Made by a program: the position numbers and the translations under genes. Shown one piece after another: positions 45,469 through 55,790 of a DNA stretch of 64,000 nucleotides. Under the pieces are notes generated by a model. The model was not told where the DNA came from, ran no database searches, and was given only the letters and a program-made list of their open reading frames with translations. The stretch is from Nymphaea colorata (lineage: Eukaryota; Streptophyta; Magnoliopsida; Nymphaeales; Nymphaeaceae), in assembly GCF_008831285.2 (NCBI RefSeq), contig NC_045138.2:11236571-11300570 (forward strand). Direction: 5' to 3'. The first letter of the stretch is position 1, and every line of letters begins with the position of its first letter.

Positions 45469-48400
45469 TTACATCTTCATTGGGAGATTCACTGAGACAC
45501 CCAACTCTACAAGTAGTGATCTAACCCACGACATTTCAGCCGCAGTTTGAGCCATAGCCCTATATTCTGACTCAGCACTAGAACGAGCCACAACATTCTG
45601 CTTCTTGCTCCTCCAAGAAATAAGATTACCGCCCACAAAGACACAAAAACCGGTAGTAGACTTCTTGTCATCTACAGATCCAGCATAATCAGCATCACTA
45701 TACGCCTCGATGTCAACACATTCTCCTTTCTTGAACCATAGCCCCTTTCTCGGGGCTGATTTCAAGTATCTTACAATCATTAGAGCTGCATCCCAGTGAA
45801 CTTTTTGGGGTTTTTTCATGAATTGGCTCAACTTATTCACAGCAAAGCTAATGTCGGGACGAGTGACAGTCAAATATAACAGTTTCCCTATCAGAGATCT
45901 ATAAGATCTAGAGTCAAATGGCTCTGAGTCATCATCATGTATATGAATGCGAGGATTCATGGGAAGTGTGGCAGGTTTATCCCCCAATAGTCCCGTTTCC
46001 TGTAGAAGATCAAGAACATATTTCCTTTGAGACACTACAACTCCTTTATTACTACGAGCCACCTCAATACCAAGAAAATAACGAAGTTGTTCAAGGTCTT
46101 TCGTAACAAAGTATTGCTGTAAAAACTCCTTTGTTTGAGCTATCTCTTGTTCATTTTTTCCTGTAAGAACAATATCATCCACGTAGACAATCAATATCAC
46201 AAGTCCTGCTGAGCCTCGCTTGATAAACAATGAGTGATCAAGCTGAGATCGGTGAAATCCACAATTAGATAACACTTCAGTAAGCTTTTGGAACCATCCA
46301 CAGGGACTCTGTTTGAGTCCATAAATAGCCTTCTTTAACTTGCATAGCTTGGAACACTCCCATTGTCGCTCAAAACCAGGTGGTTGCTGCATATAAACGA
46401 TTTCAGAAAGGTCTCCATACAGAAATGCATTTTTTACATCCAATTGAAAAAGAGGCCACTCTCGTTGGACAGCAAGAGAGATAATCAAGCGAATAGTGCC
46501 CAACCGGGCCACAGGCAAAAATGTCTCAAAGAAGTCAACACCATAAGTCTGAGTATACCCTTTTGCGACAAGACGGGCCTTGAACCTTTCAACTGACCCA
46601 TCAGAATGATACTTGATGGTGAATACCCATCGTGAGCCAACCACATCACAGCGTGTTGGGGGGTCTACCAAATCCCAAGTCTCCCGAGAAAGAAGAGCAT
46701 CCATTTCCTCCTGCATAGCTTGTCGCCAACATGGATCTAACAGGGCGTGATGGTGTGAGGACGGGATAACATGACTAGATAGAGCTTGATCAAACTGTAC
46801 TAAGCGTGTACTCAGATGAGCAGTAGAGACAAAATTAGATATAGGATGTAAGGTACACTGTCGCTTGCCCTTGCGAATAGCAATAGGGAGATCTGCTGCA
46901 GAATAGTCATCACTTAAACCTGAGTCAGTCTTATCAGTAGAGCTTACCTCTTGAGATGATGCTGGTGGACGGTTGAGAGAGGGACCTAGACGACGAGTGT
47001 AAACCAACGGAGGCTCAAGAAAACGTTCATGTGACCTAGGTTGAGATGATGGAAATGACTCAAGTGACACTGGTGGAATAGGAAGAGGTATAGGTGCATG
47101 CATCTCATATGAAGAGGGACTTGACGGAGGGAAATAAGGACGAGACTCAAAGAAGGTAACATCCGCACTGATAATGTCTTTCTTGGTCAAGGGATCAAAG
47201 CATTTGTATCCCTTTTGATTGGCTGAATAGCCAATAAAGATACATTTGATGGCTTGGGCAGCAAGTTTGCTTTTGTTCGGGCCTAGGATATGTGCAAAGC
47301 AAGTGCATCCAAAAACTTTGGGAGGTAAATGAAATAATGAACGCCCTGGATATAGAATTTGAATTGGAATACGGTCTTGAATAGAGGAAGAGGGTAATCT
47401 ATTAATGAGGTAACACGCAGTAAGAATAGCATCACCCCAAAAATAGGCAGACATGTGAGAATGTAACATGAGGGTACGAGCTACGTTTAGGAGTTGCCGA
47501 TGTTTGCGTTCGGCTACACCATTCTGTTGGGATGTATGTGGACAAGTATATTGAGGTCGAATTCCATGGTCGGCATAAAACTGAAGTAGAATGGAAGACT
47601 TGAATTCAAGAGCATTATCAGTGTGAATATTTTTGACAATGAGTCCAATCTGAGTTTTTATTTCCTTGATAAATTTTTGAAGAATACATATGACTTCAGA
47701 TCTTTCCCTTAACAAGAAAACCCAACTGACTCTAGTAAAATCATCAACTAGAACAAGATAATATCGAAAACATGATCGAAAAGGAACCCGACTAGGACCC
47801 CATACATCCACATGAATGAGATTAAAAGGACTCTGACTCGACGGACTCTGACTCGAAGGAAAGCTGCTCCATGTATGCTTGCCCAACTGGCAGGCATCAC
47901 ATAAGAAGGACTCTGATGCAGGAATATCTGGAAACATGCGATGAAGTTTTGGTACTGAAGGATGACCCAGTCTGAGATGCCATTGGAAGGGAGAAGGCTT
48001 GGAAGGGACTGAAGATGCAGCAACATCAACTGGGATTGACAAAAAATAAAGGCCCTCATGCTCATGGCCGCCACCAATCATCTTCCTAGTTGGTAAGTCC
48101 TGAAAAGAACAAGAGTCAGATTCAAAAATGACTTTACATTGTAAGTCAATAGCTAGCTGTTTCACAGATATCAAATTAACAGGAAACTGAGGAGCATATA
48201 GCACATGAGTAATAGTGCCTAAACATGGAAGGTAAATATCCCCGCTACCCAAAACAGGGGACAACTTGCCATCAGCCAGCTTAACATGTTGTGGTGTAGA
48301 AAATCTGACAAATGATGAAAAATTTTGTGGTTGATTACAACAATGTCTAGAAGCGCCCGAGTCTATCATCCATGTCATACCTGGATCAGCAGTAGGAGCA

Positions 48401-49464
48401 CCAACAGAGAATGCTGAATCTACAACAGCGGCATTGGTAGATGTAGAGGTAGATGTAGAGGCAGACCTCTGAGCAAGAACACGATCATATTCATCCTTAC
48501 TTAGGTTAAGAGAATATGACATAGATATAGAAGGATCAGTAGAAGACTCAACCATAGATATTGTTGCCTTTGAATGAGCTGCATGGGATGAAGAAGGACC
48601 TCTACTTGTGGTGATTCTACCTCCACCACGTCCAGAGGAAACATTAGACCTGAGGTGAGGATGTTTGTCCCAACAACGATCCTCTAGATGACCAATTTTG
48701 CCACAATAAGAGCACTGAAATCTGCCACGTCCAGCACCACGGCCTGTACCACGTCCCCTAGTGCCTCCAAAAGAACTAGGGCCCCGTCCTCCTGATATCA
48801 CAAGTGCAGAGACTGGTGTGTCATGCGTAGTCTGAGAAAGAGTGGCTGCAAAATGACTCAGCCTATTATACGTGTCTGCTAAATCTGGAAGTTCACTGCC
48901 TGTTAGAATTTGAGACTTTACCACAGAGTATTTTGAAGATAGGCCAGATAAAAACTTCGCCACCATACCAGTCTCAACGTGTGATGCATAACAATGCTGG
49001 CAAGGTGGATGAAGAGCCTTTAACCGTTTATATGCAGCAGTCAAAGTAGCAAAATATTGGGATAGGTCCTGATCCCCTTGTCGAATGTTACATAACTCCT
49101 CTTCTAGTTGTAGGATTTTGATTACATTAGTGGCATGCGAGTATGTCTTTCTCAAGAAATACCACATATCCTTGGCCTTGGTATAATATGCAATAGTTGG
49201 GGCTATATGAGACTCCACACTATTCATAATCCAAGACATAACAATATAATTATCTTCATCCCACGCAACATATATTCTTTTTTTCTCAATAGGTTCATCC
49301 TCCTCAAGAATATATTTCTTCCTATGACCAGCCACTGACATTATGAATACCCTAGACCATATTTCATAATTTGAGCCATTAAGTTTCATCGTGGTTCCAT
49401 AAGAGAATGAATTCCCAACCATCTTGTAGTCAGTAGACCCTTCAGATTTACTGTTTTCAGCCAT
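45469..49464 (-). CDS. Element D gag-pol polyprotein, 1331 codons
   Basis: Starts at the ATG at 49464 (MAENSKSEGSTDYKM) after a 690-bp leader. Domains in order: Gag (MKLNGSNYEIWSRVFIM; UBN2-type core), Gly/Arg-rich stretch, CCHC knuckle CSYCGKIGHLEDRC (about residues 250-263), aspartic protease WMIDSGASRHCC (about 365), GAG-pre-integrase (WHLRLGHPSVPKL; CDACQLGKHTW), integrase with D,D,E (HVDVWGPS; HTDNALEF; QQNGVAERKHR), RT (SRWVFTIKYHSDGSVERFKA; LFQLDVKNAFLYGDLSE; LIVYVDDIVLTGKNEQE) and RNase H (AYSDADYAGSVDDKKSTTGF; ARSSAESEYRAMAQTAAEM). It ends prematurely at a TAA at 45469-45471. All catalytic residues seen are conserved. The length is typical of a full copia polyprotein, so only RNase H is damaged. 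Confidence 0.95.
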   Translation of the reverse strand: MAENSKSEGSTDYKMVGNSFSYGTTMKLNGSNYEIWSRVFIMSVAGHRKKYILEEDEPIEKKRIYVAWDEDNYIVMSWIMNSVESHIAPTIAYYTKAKDMWYFLRKTYSHATNVIKILQLEEELCNIRQGDQDLSQYFATLTAAYKRLKALHPPCQHCYASHVETGMVAKFLSGLSSKYSVVKSQILTGSELPDLADTYNRLSHFAATLSQTTHDTPVSALVISGGRGPSSFGGTRGRGTGRGAGRGRFQCSYCGKIGHLEDRCWDKHPHLRSNVSSGRGGGRITTSRGPSSSHAAHSKATISMVESSTDPSISMSYSLNLSKDEYDRVLAQRSASTSTSTSTNAAVVDSAFSVGAPTADPGMTWMIDSGASRHCCNQPQNFSSFVRFSTPQHVKLADGKLSPVLGSGDIYLPCLGTITHVLYAPQFPVNLISVKQLAIDLQCKVIFESDSCSFQDLPTRKMIGGGHEHEGLYFLSIPVDVAASSVPSKPSPFQWHLRLGHPSVPKLHRMFPDIPASESFLCDACQLGKHTWSSFPSSQSPSSQSPFNLIHVDVWGPSRVPFRSCFRYYLVLVDDFTRVSWVFLLRERSEVICILQKFIKEIKTQIGLIVKNIHTDNALEFKSSILLQFYADHGIRPQYTCPHTSQQNGVAERKHRQLLNVARTLMLHSHMSAYFWGDAILTACYLINRLPSSSIQDRIPIQILYPGRSLFHLPPKVFGCTCFAHILGPNKSKLAAQAIKCIFIGYSANQKGYKCFDPLTKKDIISADVTFFESRPYFPPSSPSSYEMHAPIPLPIPPVSLESFPSSQPRSHERFLEPPLVYTRRLGPSLNRPPASSQEVSSTDKTDSGLSDDYSAADLPIAIRKGKRQCTLHPISNFVSTAHLSTRLVQFDQALSSHVIPSSHHHALLDPCWRQAMQEEMDALLSRETWDLVDPPTRCDVVGSRWVFTIKYHSDGSVERFKARLVAKGYTQTYGVDFFETFLPVARLGTIRLIISLAVQREWPLFQLDVKNAFLYGDLSEIVYMQQPPGFERQWECSKLCKLKKAIYGLKQSPCGWFQKLTEVLSNCGFHRSQLDHSLFIKRGSAGLVILIVYVDDIVLTGKNEQEIAQTKEFLQQYFVTKDLEQLRYFLGIEVARSNKGVVVSQRKYVLDLLQETGLLGDKPATLPMNPRIHIHDDDSEPFDSRSYRSLIGKLLYLTVTRPDISFAVNKLSQFMKKPQKVHWDAALMIVRYLKSAPRKGLWFKKGECVDIEAYSDADYAGSVDDKKSTTGFCVFVGGNLISWRSKKQNVVARSSAESEYRAMAQTAAEMSWVRSLLVELGVSVNLPMKM

Positions 49465-50157
49465 AGTAAATAAAGAAGACTAGATTGACGCAAACGTTTA
49501 AAGAAAGAGGGCTAGGAAATTACTGTCACTTCAGATCTGGTTCAGCCGATGACAAAAAAAAAACAAGAATGAACTCCCAACGACTGAAGGCTGCTGCCAC
49601 ATATAACAGCAGCTAGTTCTCATAAAACTTCCTATCCACGTGTCAAAGAAATCCACAAAATCAAACAAAAACTTGTACTAAGGATCAGCAGCAGTCCTCA
49701 CACAGCCTTACTTTACTGAATTTGTATCCACGATCTATAGAAAAATTCTGATCATATTCAAAAAACTGAATTTATAAGCAGCATATAGACTCCACAAAGC
49801 ATCCACAACACCTCACGCAGCCTGACTTTCCCGAAATTGTATTTACGATCATCACAAACCACAACGTCACACGTCATGCTACATCCACAATAGTCTGCTT
49901 CATACGACCAATATGAGGATCTGATCACGCCTTCCACATAGGCGTGATCAGGTCCTCCTTCACACGGCACGCCCAACCCCTATTCCCTCACTGTCTCCTT
50001 ATTGGGTGATAAGAGGGAATAAGGAGTAGCGATGACAAGAGAGAGGACGAAAAAGAAAGGAACTCACTTGCCTGTTCGCCGGAAAGATTGTCGCCGGAGA
50101 AGATGGTCGCCGGAGAAGGTCACCGGAAAGCGCACACTGCCGTCGACGCCCAAACCC

Positions 50158-50169
50158 GCTCTGATACCA
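50158..50169 (-). other. Element D primer binding site
   Basis: Plus-strand GCTCTGATACCA (TGGTATCAGAGC on the element strand), abutting the 5' LTR at 50170. Confidence 0.93.
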
Positions 50170-50349
50170 TGTTGCGAGAGAGAGAGAGAGGCGGCAAAAC
50201 GTTGAAGTTCATTACGTGACCCTAATCTCTATTAAGAGATTAGGGTTAGGGAAAATTACAAGAGAAGTCCACTAAAAATAACAAAACATTTAAAGAGATC
50301 CTCCCTAACTTCCTAATATTTCAGAAAACCTATTTTTGTATCTTTAACA
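50170..50349 (-). repeat. Element D 5' LTR
   Basis: 180 bp, same structure as the 3' LTR with two base differences (CTATTT for CTCTTT, GTATC for GTAAC). Confidence 0.93.
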
Positions 50350-50354
50350 AGATG

Positions 50355-50672
50355 AAAATAAAGTTAACACTATGTTGGCATCTATAACATATATACTACT
50401 AATATATTATAGAATATACATATACAACATATAATATACTTTTCTTCCTGCTCACAGGACACATAAGTACATGATACATGATACATTCATACCTACATAT
50501 AGTACATATACATATGTGTGTGTGTGTTAATACACACACACATGTTTCAGTCACTTCTGGCGAATGCATATCCCTGTGTGTATATGCAAATGGCACTGTA
50601 GACTAGTTCAGAAAACGCAGGTGCAGTCAATTGATTACATGCAATGCAGTCTGTAGATATCAAGTCAATAAC
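50355..50672. other. Intronic-looking AT-rich interval with (TG)n
   Basis: Contains ATAT runs and GTGTGTGTG...ACACACAC near 50514-50540. No gene was seen. Confidence 0.4.
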
Positions 50673-50779
50673 TTCAATGAGGTTGCTGAGAAGAGGTTCC
50701 AAAAGTTTATTTTCTGCCATGATCTTGCTATTTTTTGGACACTTCACCAAGTTGTTTAGGGTCATGTTTGCTTTTTCAG
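50673..50779 (-). pseudogene. Exon with ARM-repeat similarity (U-box/PUB43-44-like)
   Basis: A 107-nt minus-strand stretch between a TAG acceptor and a GAA|GTTATT donor. It encodes an Ala-Glu-Lys start, MTLNNLVKCPKNSKIMAENK and LLEPLLSNLIE. The pattern (Asn-Leu, Cys-x-x-Asn, Met-Ala-Glu-Asn, LxPLLxxLxE) matches one armadillo repeat of plant U-box ARM proteins of the PUB43/44 (SAUL1) type as I remember them. Only this exon is recognisable; neighbouring exons were not found, so I treat it as a relic. The donor is not a strong consensus. Confidence 0.5.
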
Positions 50780-51341
50780 CTACCATTTAATCAGTAGTAT
50801 TGCATTTTATTGTAATCAAAAGTAGAATGGCACCATGTCTGGGACCAATTTTCTCACATAAAGATAAACAGTTCTTTGATAGCTATAGCAACAATGACAC
50901 TGCTGCAAGCCATTCCCCTGGACTTGACATGAGTCTTCCTGCTAATCAGATTGCATGTGCTTGAGAAATCAATTCCTGCAACATGAAGAAAGTTATTGTG
51001 AGCAAGCAAAAATGTTAGCAAGCATTACGCCTTTCAACAATTGAAGATGAAAGGTTACCAACAGAGATGTTAGCAAGCATTACAAATCTTATGGCATTAT
51101 CTCTCTTCTCTCTGTTTGTTTTGGTCATATCTTGAGATTTTACTATGAGAAAGAGAAGCATGGTTTAGATAATACATAACAGCACTTTGAAAAAGTAATA
51201 TAATGAGAAAGTTCTTTTGTACAACAACCTTTTCAACTTCTACTTGAGCAGGAGTGCACGAACTGATGGTGGAATCCATGTCTGCCCATTTTCAATGATG
51301 ATCTTATTTCTCACCTGACCTTGTGTCTCCTTAAAGAAGAC
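50780..51341. other. Unassigned interval
   Basis: No confident exon. A minus-strand stretch near 51240-51300 (IENGQTWIPPSVRALLLK) looks protein-like, but its boundaries are weak. Confidence 0.3.
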
Positions 51342-51545
51342 TAGGGGTGAACACGAGTCGAGTCGAGCCCGAGTTCAGTCAGCTCGAACTCGGCTCGACT
51401 AAAGGAAACCTCGAGCTCGACTCAACAATCCCATGTTGAGCTCGAGCTCGACTTGAGTAACGCTTGACAAACTCGTTTGATACTCACCGTTACTTGTTGA
51501 TCTCGAGCTCGACTCGATTAAGGCTCGACAAACTCGTTTGAGTAA
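51342..51545. repeat. CTCGAGCTCGA-type direct repeats
   Basis: Two diverged units of about 63-64 bp, from about 51435 and 51498, share TTGA(G/T)CTCGAGCTCGACT and GACAAACTCGTTTGA. A more compact GAGTCGAG cluster precedes them. Low-copy plant repeats of this type are common; the origin is unknown. Confidence 0.6.
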
Positions 51546-51910
51546 CTATATAGTCTATATTATGTCATCATGGCAGGGATTCATTTTTTTCCTTTCTTAA
51601 TCTTCTACTTTTGCTAATCACGTTATGTTATGGATATGTTATATTCTTGAAGATGCTACTTTGTATCCTTTGCAAAGTGGAGCTCACCAGTCACCGGATA
51701 CAGTGGTGGAAAGAATAATGACATCATGCAGGCCCCGGATTTCTTTTCAAGTTTCCAATGTAATTTCTCTGTCAAGGGATTCGTAATCAGAATCAAATTG
51801 GAGTGTTCTTGTGACATAGCCTCCTCACCAGGTGAAAAAAAGATCAAGAAACAACAAGACCAAAGCCAAATTAAAAAATTAAGTACAAAAAGTAGCAGCA
51901 GAAAACTCAC

Positions 51911-52323
51911 TTCTGCACTAAGCAAATAAAATTGTACTGCTGAGTGTCCAAATGGATCAATCTGCCAACCAATTCTAGGTGTCTTGCCAAACTCTTCCTT
52001 TATAAACCCATGACCTAGAGTCGTCTGTTCAATCATATCGTTGTAATGGGGCGCAGCTTCGTCATGCATACACATACCACCATTTCTACAATGTCAAAAG
52101 GCAGGTCGGTCCATTAATTCCAGAACCACCATCCATAGTTGAACATCACAGGAAAAGGTGAAGCAAGAACACCTAATTGAAAACATCGTTTCAACAGATT
52201 GGAAAAATCAAATTATTCGTACATAAATTCAAGCTGTCCGGAGTCAACTAGTTCTTTCACAATTTTCTGTACCATAGGGCTCTAATTTCTCCACCATCGC
52301 TGAAAAAATGCCAGCGCCGCTCA
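51911..52323 (-). pseudogene. GH38 alpha-mannosidase gene fragment, two exons
   Basis: Two adjacent minus-strand exons match plant lysosomal-type alpha-mannosidase (glycoside hydrolase 38). Exon 1, about 52323-52223, encodes LAFFQRWWRN, a TAG at 52282-52284, then SPMVQKIVKELVDSGQLEF. Exon 2, 52085-51911, encodes NGGMCMHDEAAPHYNDMIEQ, KTPRIGWQIDPFGHSAVQ and ends at a GAA|GTGAGT donor. The splice phase between them agrees, giving FINGGM across the junction. The WQIDPFGHS block contains the zinc-binding/nucleophile Asp. Preceding and following exons (for example the FARIDYQDR segment) are not found. The nonsense codon falls at a position normally Gln. A dead or captured fragment. Confidence 0.8.
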
Positions 52324-53655
52324 AATAAGTCAGTTTCAAGCAATGCTTGTTGCCCAGCCTCGAATGCCTATCCGCTTTAATGTTTAGCTAAACACCTAAA
52401 CAGAAGCAACAAAAGTATCCCAAACGAGGGTGAAAAGGAGACAGATACAGGGAAACTCCATTACCTACTAGCAATAATGAAGCATCACAGGGATGTCATG
52501 CCATGATTAGCTCATGTGTCTAAACTGTCATCACAAAGAAATTGAATAAGGTCACCTGTAGGCAGGCTGACAGAGAGAGAGAGAGAGAGAGAACTACATA
52601 CATGCACGCACTCAGAAGCTCTTCACACAGTCATGAATATTGGACATCAAAGCAAACAAGGGAAAAACGAACGTGTAACTAGACAAAGTTAACTTACATA
52701 AAAGAGATGAAGACTATTTTCAAACTGCCTATCCAACATTCCAGTCTTCAAGACAAACAGAATAAATAATTATGGTGCCATCAGTCAAATTAACTACATC
52801 ATTTTTAGGCATAAACATTAAAGAAGGGAAAAGGTCCATTGTATACACCAGCATCCACACGCAGCATAAGCAGAAGAAAAGTGAAGCTCTTAGCAATACC
52901 ACCTAAACCTACATTGCATCATGCATGTGATGATAAACACTTCCCATGAGCTAATCCACAATGAAAAATTGACAATTTATGGCTTCGTGTTAAAAAATAT
53001 TGTTTAATACAAAAAAAGTATGAAAAAAAATAAACAATAAAATCAACATCAACTTCCAAAAAGCATTAAGAGTAATAAGTACCTTTTGATCATCTACACT
53101 TTCAACCATGTCAAGATTAGGGACAGATGCTGCGAAAAATGGATAAATACAGTGAGACGAACTAAAAACTGTCTTCTATTATATACACAAAAAATGTAAT
53201 ACACAAACATGATCCACTTAGCTTAATTGATATGAGATTAATCAAGTAAGAAGTTGACATAACGAGGAGCCATAAGCCTTTACGTAGAGAAATGCTCAAA
53301 TTATGAAGAGGTACAAAAGCCACGTACATAACCATACATGCTTTGACAATGGAATGACCATTTAGGAATACGATATAGTTGTTTTAGTTATCCAGTACAA
53401 AGTAACAGATGAAAATGTTTCTGTCATTAGTCATTTCCTGATGCAATACCAAGCCTTCAATTTGCAGTGATTAGCACATTTAAACTTGGATTACACAAGC
53501 AAATGACATGAGGAACAATCTCTCTGGACGTTGTAAAGGGCTATAACATGTATCAAGTTTTCAAAAGTAGCAGATGAAGCATAAATACAGATTGCATACA
53601 AAGATCCAACAGTGACAGTAATTGTGAAAGCACAATAGTAGGAAATTACAGGAGG
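52324..53655. other. Intergenic or intronic DNA
   Basis: AT-rich with a (GA)n microsatellite at about 52571-52592. A possible small minus-strand exon at 53095-53139 (SVPNLDMVESVDDQK, between CGCAG and |GTACTT) has no known family. Confidence 0.3.
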
Positions 53656-53660
53656 CTAAA

Positions 53661-53950
53661 TAATGCAAGAAGAATTAAGATTAACAAATCTTAATCCAAC
53701 TGCACTCACTATTAAACTGAAACTAACTAAAACTCAAAAAAACTCAAGCAAAGATCAAACAAACAAGAAGAACAAAAGAAAACTAACAAACAACTGGCAT
53801 TTCTTTCAACTGATTGATTCCCCTACAACATGATCCAACGCCCCTTTATATAGAGAAAGGGATGGACTGCAGATCTGGATCCATTTACAAATACTAAAAA
53901 TTCTAATTGGATCCAATTACAAAATTTGGTTATGCTTTCATCTTGCATCA
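53661..53950 (-). repeat. Element F 3' LTR
   Basis: 290 bp with a TATA-like TATATAAA on the minus strand (53845-53852) and GGATCCAGATCTG near the U3 start. Confidence 0.88.
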
Positions 53951-54204
53951 AACTCTCCTAGTTGGAGAAAAGTCATCCTCGACGAGTTTAAATCTTTCAT
54001 TCTGCCAAAATGCTTCTTCACCTTAGAGAGTTTGGACAAGGTTTGGATCTGTTGAACAAAAGGTCCCACTGTTCGCCTGCGTATGCTAAAGTGGTGGTAT
54101 GCTCCCTATCTTCTGATGATGATCAAGGTGGCAGGTTCATGGCGGCTTTGGAGAAGGAACCCAAACTTGGATATAATCTATGGGCATCCCCAAATCAGAT
54201 CCAG

Positions 54205-54368
54205 TCTCAAATGATGAAACAAATTGATTTTGATCCCGATTCAAACCCTTATACCTATGAATCAGGTGATATGGACCCGAATCAAGTCTCAAATGATGAA
54301 ACAAACTGATTTTTATCCCGATTCAAACCCTTATACCCGTGAATCAGGTGATATGGACCCGAATCGGG
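54205..54368. repeat. 82-bp tandem duplication within element F
   Basis: Units 54205-54286 and 54287-54368 begin TCTCAAATGATGAAACAAA and differ at only a few bases (for example CCTATGAA against CCCGTGAA). Confidence 0.85.
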
Positions 54369-54731
54369 TCCAAACTCTGATTCGGTTCGAACCAGTCCCA
54401 TAAGGGACCGGCCCGAACCGTCGGGCCCTTTGAGATTTTTCTCGAAGCCCCTCGACACATTGGGGGTTTCTCCTTTTGCCTCAGGTGGAAAGGTGAAGCC
54501 GCCGCAAAAGGGAGGCTCGCCCACCGCCTCCCACCCATGATGATGGTGGGAGAATGACGACGGTGGGCGTCCGCCCATCAATCCACCTTCTTCTCCGGGC
54601 AGTAAGGTCACAGGCGGCGGTCGAACAGTTGGAGGCGCCTTTGAATCTCGCCCACCAGTTACAAAAGGAGCAAAATGGACTCCGTGGGTGCCGGCGGCAC
54701 TCCCTGCACCACCACCGGCTGGTGATGTCCG

Positions 54732-55544
54732 TCACACCTCTCCTTGCCCACCCAAAGTGATGGGCAACCATGATGCTGTAGACGCTTCCTTAGCCGGACA
54801 AGGCATCCTTGTCCGTTCACCGGCGTGCAGACCAGCAACGGTCGAATCCACGGCTGAACCCACCGCCTGTTGATGGGAGGAAGACACAGACGAATGCAAG
54901 GGAACTCTGGCAGGGAGCCTTGACGTTGGGTTTAGAATGCCAACTGGCAATGGTGCTTCAATAGGAAACCCTTCAACTGATACAAAGTCACGATCCCAGT
55001 TTTCCCCCAAAACCCCAACTCCTCTCGCAAGGTAATCCCGTGACCGTTCGCCTCCTTCAGCTCCCAATGCACCGATGTTGGGGACACGATTTGCAGCAGG
55101 AAATGCCTGGTGATTCTCGTCTTTATTCTGCACGTTCTGCAAAACCAAGCAAAGCATTCCTCTGATTTCATCAATATTTCTGGTTACGACAGCAAGATCT
55201 TGTCTCATGCGGGCGATTTCAAATCCGTGCTTTGCCACCGTCTGCTGTAAGTTTTCTTGATTTTCTTCTTAAGACTGCACCATTTCTGCAGGATTTCCTT
55301 CATTTAATTTGGATGCAAACTTAGCAAAGTCATTTTCTGTAGCAGCATAATCCTTTGCCCGTTCCATATCTTTTGCATCTTTTACAGCCATGCGCAGGGT
55401 AGGAACATGCAGGGTAGGAACGCACTGTAGGGACGACAGCAAGGTTTGTTGAACTTGGTCTCTCATGTTCGTAAAAACCTCGCTCTGATACCAATTAATG
55501 CAAGAAAAATTAAGATTAACGAATCTTAATCCAACTGCATTCAC
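54732..55544 (-). pseudogene. Element F gag-like ORF remnant
   Basis: Minus-strand frames at 55544-55269 (FTNMRDQVQQTLLSSLQ; ENDFAKFASKLNEG), a stop, then 55238-54732 (MAKHGFEIARMRQDLAVVTR; NIDEIRGMLCLVLQNVQNKD). The heptad-like hydrophobic spacing and position after the PBS resemble the coiled N-terminal region of plant gypsy Gag proteins. There is no capsid core, zinc knuckle or protease. The rest, to 54372, is GC-rich and unrecognised. Confidence 0.5.
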
Positions 55545-55785
55545 TACTAAACTGAAACTAACTAAAACTCAAAAAAACTCAAGCAAAGACCAAACAAACA
55601 AGAAGAACATAAGAAAACTAACAAACAACTTGCATTTCTTTCAACTGATTGATTCCCCAACAACATGATCCAACGCCCCTTTATATAGAGAAAGGGATGG
55701 ACTGCAGATCTGGATCCATTTACAAATACTAAAAATTCTAATTGGATCCAATTACAAAATTTGGTTATGCTTTCATCTTGCATCA
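55496..55785 (-). repeat. Element F 5' LTR
   Basis: 290 bp, adjacent to the PBS; TATATAAA on the minus strand at 55680-55687. Confidence 0.88.
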
Positions 55786-55790
55786 CCAAA

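Larger units (their letters stand above)
45045..50349 (-). mobile_element. Copia element D, nearly intact
   Basis: Complete minus-strand copia element, 5305 bp, with unusually short 180-bp LTRs (45045-45224 and 50170-50349). The TSD AGATG is perfect (45040-45044 and 50350-50354). PBS complement at 50158-50169, polypurine tract complement at 45225-45235. The LTRs differ at two positions by eye, the youngest-looking pair in the window. The polyprotein has only two nonsense codons, both in RNase H. Confidence 0.95.
53661..55785 (-). mobile_element. Short non-autonomous LTR element F
   Basis: Two 290-bp LTRs, 53661-53950 and 55496-55785, flank a 1545-bp interior. PBS complement CGCTCTGATACCA is at 55481-55493; a weak polypurine tract (AACTAGGAGAG on the minus strand) is next to the left LTR. 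The flanks CTAAA (53656-53660) and CCAAA (55786-55790) fit a 5-bp TSD with one change. LTR ends are TGATGCAAG and CTTGCATTA, a near-perfect inverted repeat. The LTRs differ at about 8 positions. No protease, integrase or RT is present, only a gag-like leader ORF. It is too long for a classical TRIM, so it is a small LARD-like or gag-only derivative that needs an autonomous partner. Confidence 0.85.

Noticed and set aside
45918-49338. Plus-strand frames under element D
   Set aside because: Antisense shadows of the 1331-codon polyprotein.
51656-51840. Downstream part of the frame containing the mannosidase exon
   Set aside because: It lies beyond a good GTGAGT donor and does not match the next GH38 segment; treated as intron.
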